Shown here: positions 5,513-8,385 of the stretch, in pieces
Numbering within the stretch: the stretch's first letter is position 1
How the letters are laid out: the number at the start of each line of letters is the position of its first letter
Source: an uncultured bacterium
GTDB lineage: Bacteria; Planctomycetota; Phycisphaerae; Phycisphaerales; SM1A02
Assembly: GCA_903914045.1 (NCBI GenBank)
Contig: CAIWNO010000387.1
Coordinates: 1-8,385 of the forward strand
DNA: 8,385 nucleotides
Reading direction: 5' to 3'
The notes under the pieces: model-generated
Told to the model about the DNA's origin: nothing
Database searches by the model: none
What the model saw: the letters and a program-made list of their open reading frames with translations, nothing else
Made by a program: the position numbers and the translations under genes

Positions 5513-7963
5513 ATGTTGATCATTTCCGCCATCACCGCAAGTTTGACCGCCACCATTCTCGCTGCGCCGCAAAGCGCCGACTTGTCCGCCTACTTTGGCT
5601 TTGACCCGCTGGAGATTCAGAAGATTGACGCTAAAGCTGGACCAATGATCGCGGTGGACTTGGATGGAGATGGTCGCAAGGATTTGGTGGTGGTGAACAA
5701 TCGTAAAAGTCGCATTGAGTTGTATTACCAACGCGCCGACGCCAAACCTGGCGATGAGAAACCGACCACTGCGGGCTCCAATGAATTGCCCGAACTGTGG
5801 CGCTTTCGCCGCGAAACTATTTCAGTGCCGCACGAGGTGCTGGCGGTGCTGGCCAATGACTTTGACCACGATGGAAAAATGGATCTGATCTACGCGGGAC
5901 AGCCTGGCACGATCGCGTTTGTGAAACAGACAAAGCCAGGCGTGTTTGAAATTATCCGCAAGAGGCCCGTGAAAAATTTGGTTGGAAACCGCGACAATTT
6001 ATTGCTGGCCAATGTGACTGGCGATTCAAAACCGGAATTGATCACCAACACAAGTGGAAAAATCTCCGTGTGGCCGCTGGACAATGATCAACTTGGAACG
6101 CCTGTGGAATTAAGCGCGGGCGAAGGCACAATTGTGGCCATTATGGTCGATGATTTTGATGGAAATGGCACCATGGATTTGGCCGGCATTGTGCCCGATG
6201 ACTCCAGTCCAATTCGTATTTGGTTGACCAGTCAAGATGGCGACAAACTTGTCATCGGTCCGCAAAATCGTTTTGAAATGCCACCACTGCGCGAGGTGGA
6301 TTCGCTGCATTTGCCAGGCGACAAACAAGCTGTGCTGGCCGTGATTGAGAAACCGAGCAAGCGTCTGGTGTTCAGCAAGTTGGTCAAGTCCAACATTGAG
6401 CGCGCCAGTGACCGCGAGGCCAGCATTCAAACGGTGACCTTCAACGATCCGCAAAATAAAAAGCGCAACTTTGCTGTTGCCGACATTGATGGTGACGGCC
6501 GTTTGGATTTGCTCGCGACAAACACTGGCGAGAACGCGGTGATGTTGTATCGCCAGAAACCTGGCAAGGGATTTGAAACGCCGGAGAAATTTCCGGCGCT
6601 CGCGGATTTGGATTCCATCGCCGCGCAAGGCGCCAAAGGTGATCAGCGCGCGCAAGTCTTTTTGCTCTCTGAAAAAGAAGGCATTGTTGGGCGCTCCGAT
6701 GCTGGCACTGACGGCATTACATTTCCAAAGGCAATTCCCCTTCCTGCGGGCAGTTCGCCTGTCACCATGAATTTGCTTGACTTCAATGGAGTCAGCACGC
6801 TTGCTGTGGTGACCAAAGATGGCCGCAACTATCAATTGCATTTAATTCCCGCGACTGGCGAACAATCCATGGACACAAAAAATCACCGCAGCGTGAGTTT
6901 GGGAACTCTGACGCGTGGACCTGAAACAATTTTAAGTTTGGACGCGGACCACGACGGCCACACGGATCTTTTGGTGTTCACGCCCGACAAGCCCATGATC
7001 ATGGTGCGCGACGGCGTGGACAAGGACGCTAAACCGGAGTTGAAAGTGATGGAGAGCAAGGACATGGGGCAATTTGGTTTGGTGCAAGCCGCCAACGGCC
7101 GCAACACATCTACTCTGGATTTGCTTGGCGATGGCAAGAGCGAATTGCTGGTGGCTGATCGCAATTATGTGCGTGCGCTGACCTACAACGCGGCTCCGCC
7201 AACGGGCACAAGTCCAGGTTGGCAAGTGGTCACGCAAATCAACGCGGAAGCTTCCGACGCCAAACTTACTTGCATTTCAATCATGGGCGACAAGATTGTC
7301 GCGGGCGACAAGGAAAATGGGCGGCTGGTGGTGTTCTCTCAAATCGTTGATAAAGACGGCAAAAAACAATGGAAACAAAGCGAGGCCATTGAAGTTCCTG
7401 GCTTCAAGTTCAACCAAATTTTTGCTGGTCGTCTGGGTGGCGACGACAACGATGTGATTCTTGTGATTGGCGATTCTAGTTTTGCAGTTGTGCGTTTGAA
7501 AGGCGAACGCTGGCGCTTGGACGAAGTTGCGACATGGAAAAGCGATGAGCCACGGCGCGTGGAACATGAATTTGTTGTTGGTGATTTAAATGGCGACGGC
7601 TTTTTAGATGTGACCGCGCTTGACGCCGCCGACCAAATGGCGGAAATCTTGACGTTTAGTCAATCAGGAAAGCTGCGCTACGGAACAGCCTTTGAAGTGT
7701 TTGAAACCAAGATGTTCGCGGGTGGCGAGCCCAAGGAGTTTGAACCCAACATGGGCTTGGTGACGGACATCACTGGCGACGGCAAGGACGACTTGGTGTT
7801 GATGGCGCATGATCGCGTGTTGATTTATCCGCAGCAGACCAAGCCAAGCGCGGCACCCGTGCCAGAGGTAATACCAGCGAAGAAGTCCGCCGTGAATTCA
7901 GCGGCGGATGCGGCTGGAAAACCCGCGGTCATTGCGCCGCCAAGCAAGTCCGCTGGCAAGTGA
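5513..7963 (+). CDS. Secreted FG-GAP/VCBS-repeat beta-propeller protein
   Basis: An 816-residue exported protein. The start at 5513 (or the adjacent ATG at 5510) is preferred because GGAG at 5502-5505 precedes it and the product then opens with a signal peptide (LIISAITASLTATILAAPQS). An ATG at 5435 is in frame but would put 26 polar residues before the signal and lies inside a possible -10 box. The body carries calcium-binding loops of the D-x-D-G-D-G-x-x-D type at about residues 49-57, 116-124, 214-222, 324-332, 477-485, 691-699 and 752-760, with weaker ones near 167 and 536. This is the FG-GAP/VCBS pattern of integrin-like propeller blades, enough for one or two propellers. The last ~45 residues are a Pro/Ala/Lys-rich tail (QQTKPSAAPVPEVIPAKKSA). 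Such proteins are surface or secreted binding scaffolds, but the ligand is unknown. It is divergent from the protease and convergent with ccsA. Confidence 0.85.
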   Translation: MLIISAITASLTATILAAPQSADLSAYFGFDPLEIQKIDAKAGPMIAVDLDGDGRKDLVVVNNRKSRIELYYQRADAKPGDEKPTTAGSNELPELWRFRRETISVPHEVLAVLANDFDHDGKMDLIYAGQPGTIAFVKQTKPGVFEIIRKRPVKNLVGNRDNLLLANVTGDSKPELITNTSGKISVWPLDNDQLGTPVELSAGEGTIVAIMVDDFDGNGTMDLAGIVPDDSSPIRIWLTSQDGDKLVIGPQNRFEMPPLREVDSLHLPGDKQAVLAVIEKPSKRLVFSKLVKSNIERASDREASIQTVTFNDPQNKKRNFAVADIDGDGRLDLLATNTGENAVMLYRQKPGKGFETPEKFPALADLDSIAAQGAKGDQRAQVFLLSEKEGIVGRSDAGTDGITFPKAIPLPAGSSPVTMNLLDFNGVSTLAVVTKDGRNYQLHLIPATGEQSMDTKNHRSVSLGTLTRGPETILSLDADHDGHTDLLVFTPDKPMIMVRDGVDKDAKPELKVMESKDMGQFGLVQAANGRNTSTLDLLGDGKSELLVADRNYVRALTYNAAPPTGTSPGWQVVTQINAEASDAKLTCISIMGDKIVAGDKENGRLVVFSQIVDKDGKKQWKQSEAIEVPGFKFNQIFAGRLGGDDNDVILVIGDSSFAVVRLKGERWRLDEVATWKSDEPRRVEHEFVVGDLNGDGFLDVTALDAADQMAEILTFSQSGKLRYGTAFEVFETKMFAGGEPKEFEPNMGLVTDITGDGKDDLVLMAHDRVLIYPQQTKPSAAPVPEVIPAKKSAVNSAADAAGKPAVIAPPSKSAGK

Positions 7964-8014
7964 TATGCGCTGGACATTGTGGCATTCATGATCCGCGCTA
8001 TTGAAATTGCGTGA

Positions 8015-8064
8015 GCAATGTTGTGCGGGGCTTTTGCACGCAACATTGCGCGGGGCTTTGTGCA
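8015..8064. repeat. Inverted and direct repeats in the convergent intergenic gap
   Basis: GCAATGTTG at 8015-8023 is the exact reverse complement of CAACATTGC at 8041-8049 (17-bp loop, with TGC/GCA able to extend the stem past a 2-nt bulge). Overlapping this, TTGTGCGGGGCTTT (8021-8034) recurs as TTGCGCGGGGCTTT (8046-8059) with one mismatch and a period of 25 bp. It lies in the 174-bp gap between two converging genes, where a bidirectional terminator is expected, but there is no proper T tract on either strand. The rest of the gap shows no gene. Confidence 0.55.
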
Positions 8065-8137
8065 GCATTTTGTGCGAGGTGATACGCGTTGAGTTGCGCG
8101 CCATATTTCGTGCGGCGGATTTATTCTTAAGCGTGAC

Positions 8138-8385
8138 TTACGCGTAACTGTGCATGCCCTGGATAATAAAGTTGATCACGTACCAATTGAACAACATGAC
8201 GCCCGCGCCAATGATGGCCAACACCGCGGTCCACAGGCCCTTGTCTTTGCTGCGCCAGCGCGTGTGAACAAGCAGCGCGAACACAACGAAGGTGTTGAGC
8301 GCAAAAACTTCTTTGGGGTCCCAACCCCACGGGCGTCCCCAACTGTGATCGGCCCAAATTGCGCCCATGGCAATGCCCGACCACA
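8138..8385 (-). CDS. ccsA: CcsA/ResC-type cytochrome c biogenesis protein, C-terminal fragment
   Basis: The C-terminal 81 residues of the heme-handling membrane subunit of System II cytochrome c maturation, which with CcsB/ResB carries heme across the membrane and attaches it to apocytochrome c. The 5' part lies beyond the right edge, and the frame is open there, so the internal ATG at 8368 is not taken as the start. Seen: the tryptophan-rich WWD heme motif (IWADHSWGRPWGWDPKE), then a membrane helix ending in LLVHTRW, and a second helix GLWTAVLAIIGAGVMLFNWY leading to INFIIQGMHSYA at the C-terminus. The His in VHTR and the His in GMHSYA lie 38 residues apart and match the two conserved C-terminal heme-ligand histidines of the family. 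The stop is TAA at 8140-8138. It could also be the C-terminal half of a fused CcsBA, which the window cannot show. Confidence 0.9.
   Translation of the reverse strand, partial: WSGIAMGAIWADHSWGRPWGWDPKEVFALNTFVVFALLVHTRWRSKDKGLWTAVLAIIGAGVMLFNWYVINFIIQGMHSYA

Noticed and set aside
5429..5731. Upstream extension of the protease frame (about 100 more residues)
   Set aside because: It runs antisense through the start of the FG-GAP gene, reads as low-quality sequence, and would bury a clear signal peptide.
6110..6841. Long open frame (243 codons) on the - strand inside the FG-GAP gene
   Set aside because: It lies fully antisense to a well-supported coding gene with repeated Ca2+-loop motifs. 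Its translation shows no domain, signal or repeat, so it is a shadow of the codon pattern.

Overview
The window looks like ordinary chromosomal DNA from a Gram-negative-type bacterium. It is moderately GC-rich, with dense genes on both strands. The best guess is Planctomycetota or a related PVC lineage. That rests on one type of gene content: a very large FG-GAP/VCBS protein, a long secreted protein that opens like planctomycete DUF3352-type proteins, a trypsin-like protease with a small N-terminal beta-rich domain, and System II (CcsA-type) cytochrome c maturation. No 16S or other phylogenetic marker is complete here, so the taxonomic call is inference.

Left block (1-2533, + strand): the 3' end of pheT (phenylalanyl-tRNA synthetase beta chain, entering from the left edge) overlaps by ATGA a stand-alone FTCD_C/FchA-like folate enzyme. 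Three bases after that gene's stop comes a membrane-anchored alpha/beta hydrolase with a histidine-rich insertion. The spacing suggests one transcript.

Middle block (2493-5428, - strand): a secreted or periplasmic HtrA/trypsin-like serine protease without a PDZ domain is followed, on the same strand, by a 620-residue secreted protein of unknown function carrying a KDSA tandem repeat. This pair converges on the hydrolase gene, and the two coding 3' ends overlap by 41 bp.

Right block (5513-8385): an 816-residue secreted FG-GAP/VCBS beta-propeller protein starts divergently from the protease, with only about 85 bp between the two starts. It converges on the C-terminal end of a CcsA/ResC-type cytochrome c biogenesis protein that runs off the right edge on the - strand. 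The 174-bp gap between them holds an inverted repeat and a 25-bp-period direct repeat.

The three central genes all encode exported proteins, so they may form an envelope-associated locus (protease plus two secreted partners). Nothing proves they act together. I see no CRISPR array, mobile element, RNA gene or phage signature, and no clear novel system. The most interesting items are the exported three-gene cluster, the His-rich hydrolase insert, the overlapping convergent 3' ends with a terminator-like hairpin inside the coding region, and the coding minisatellite.
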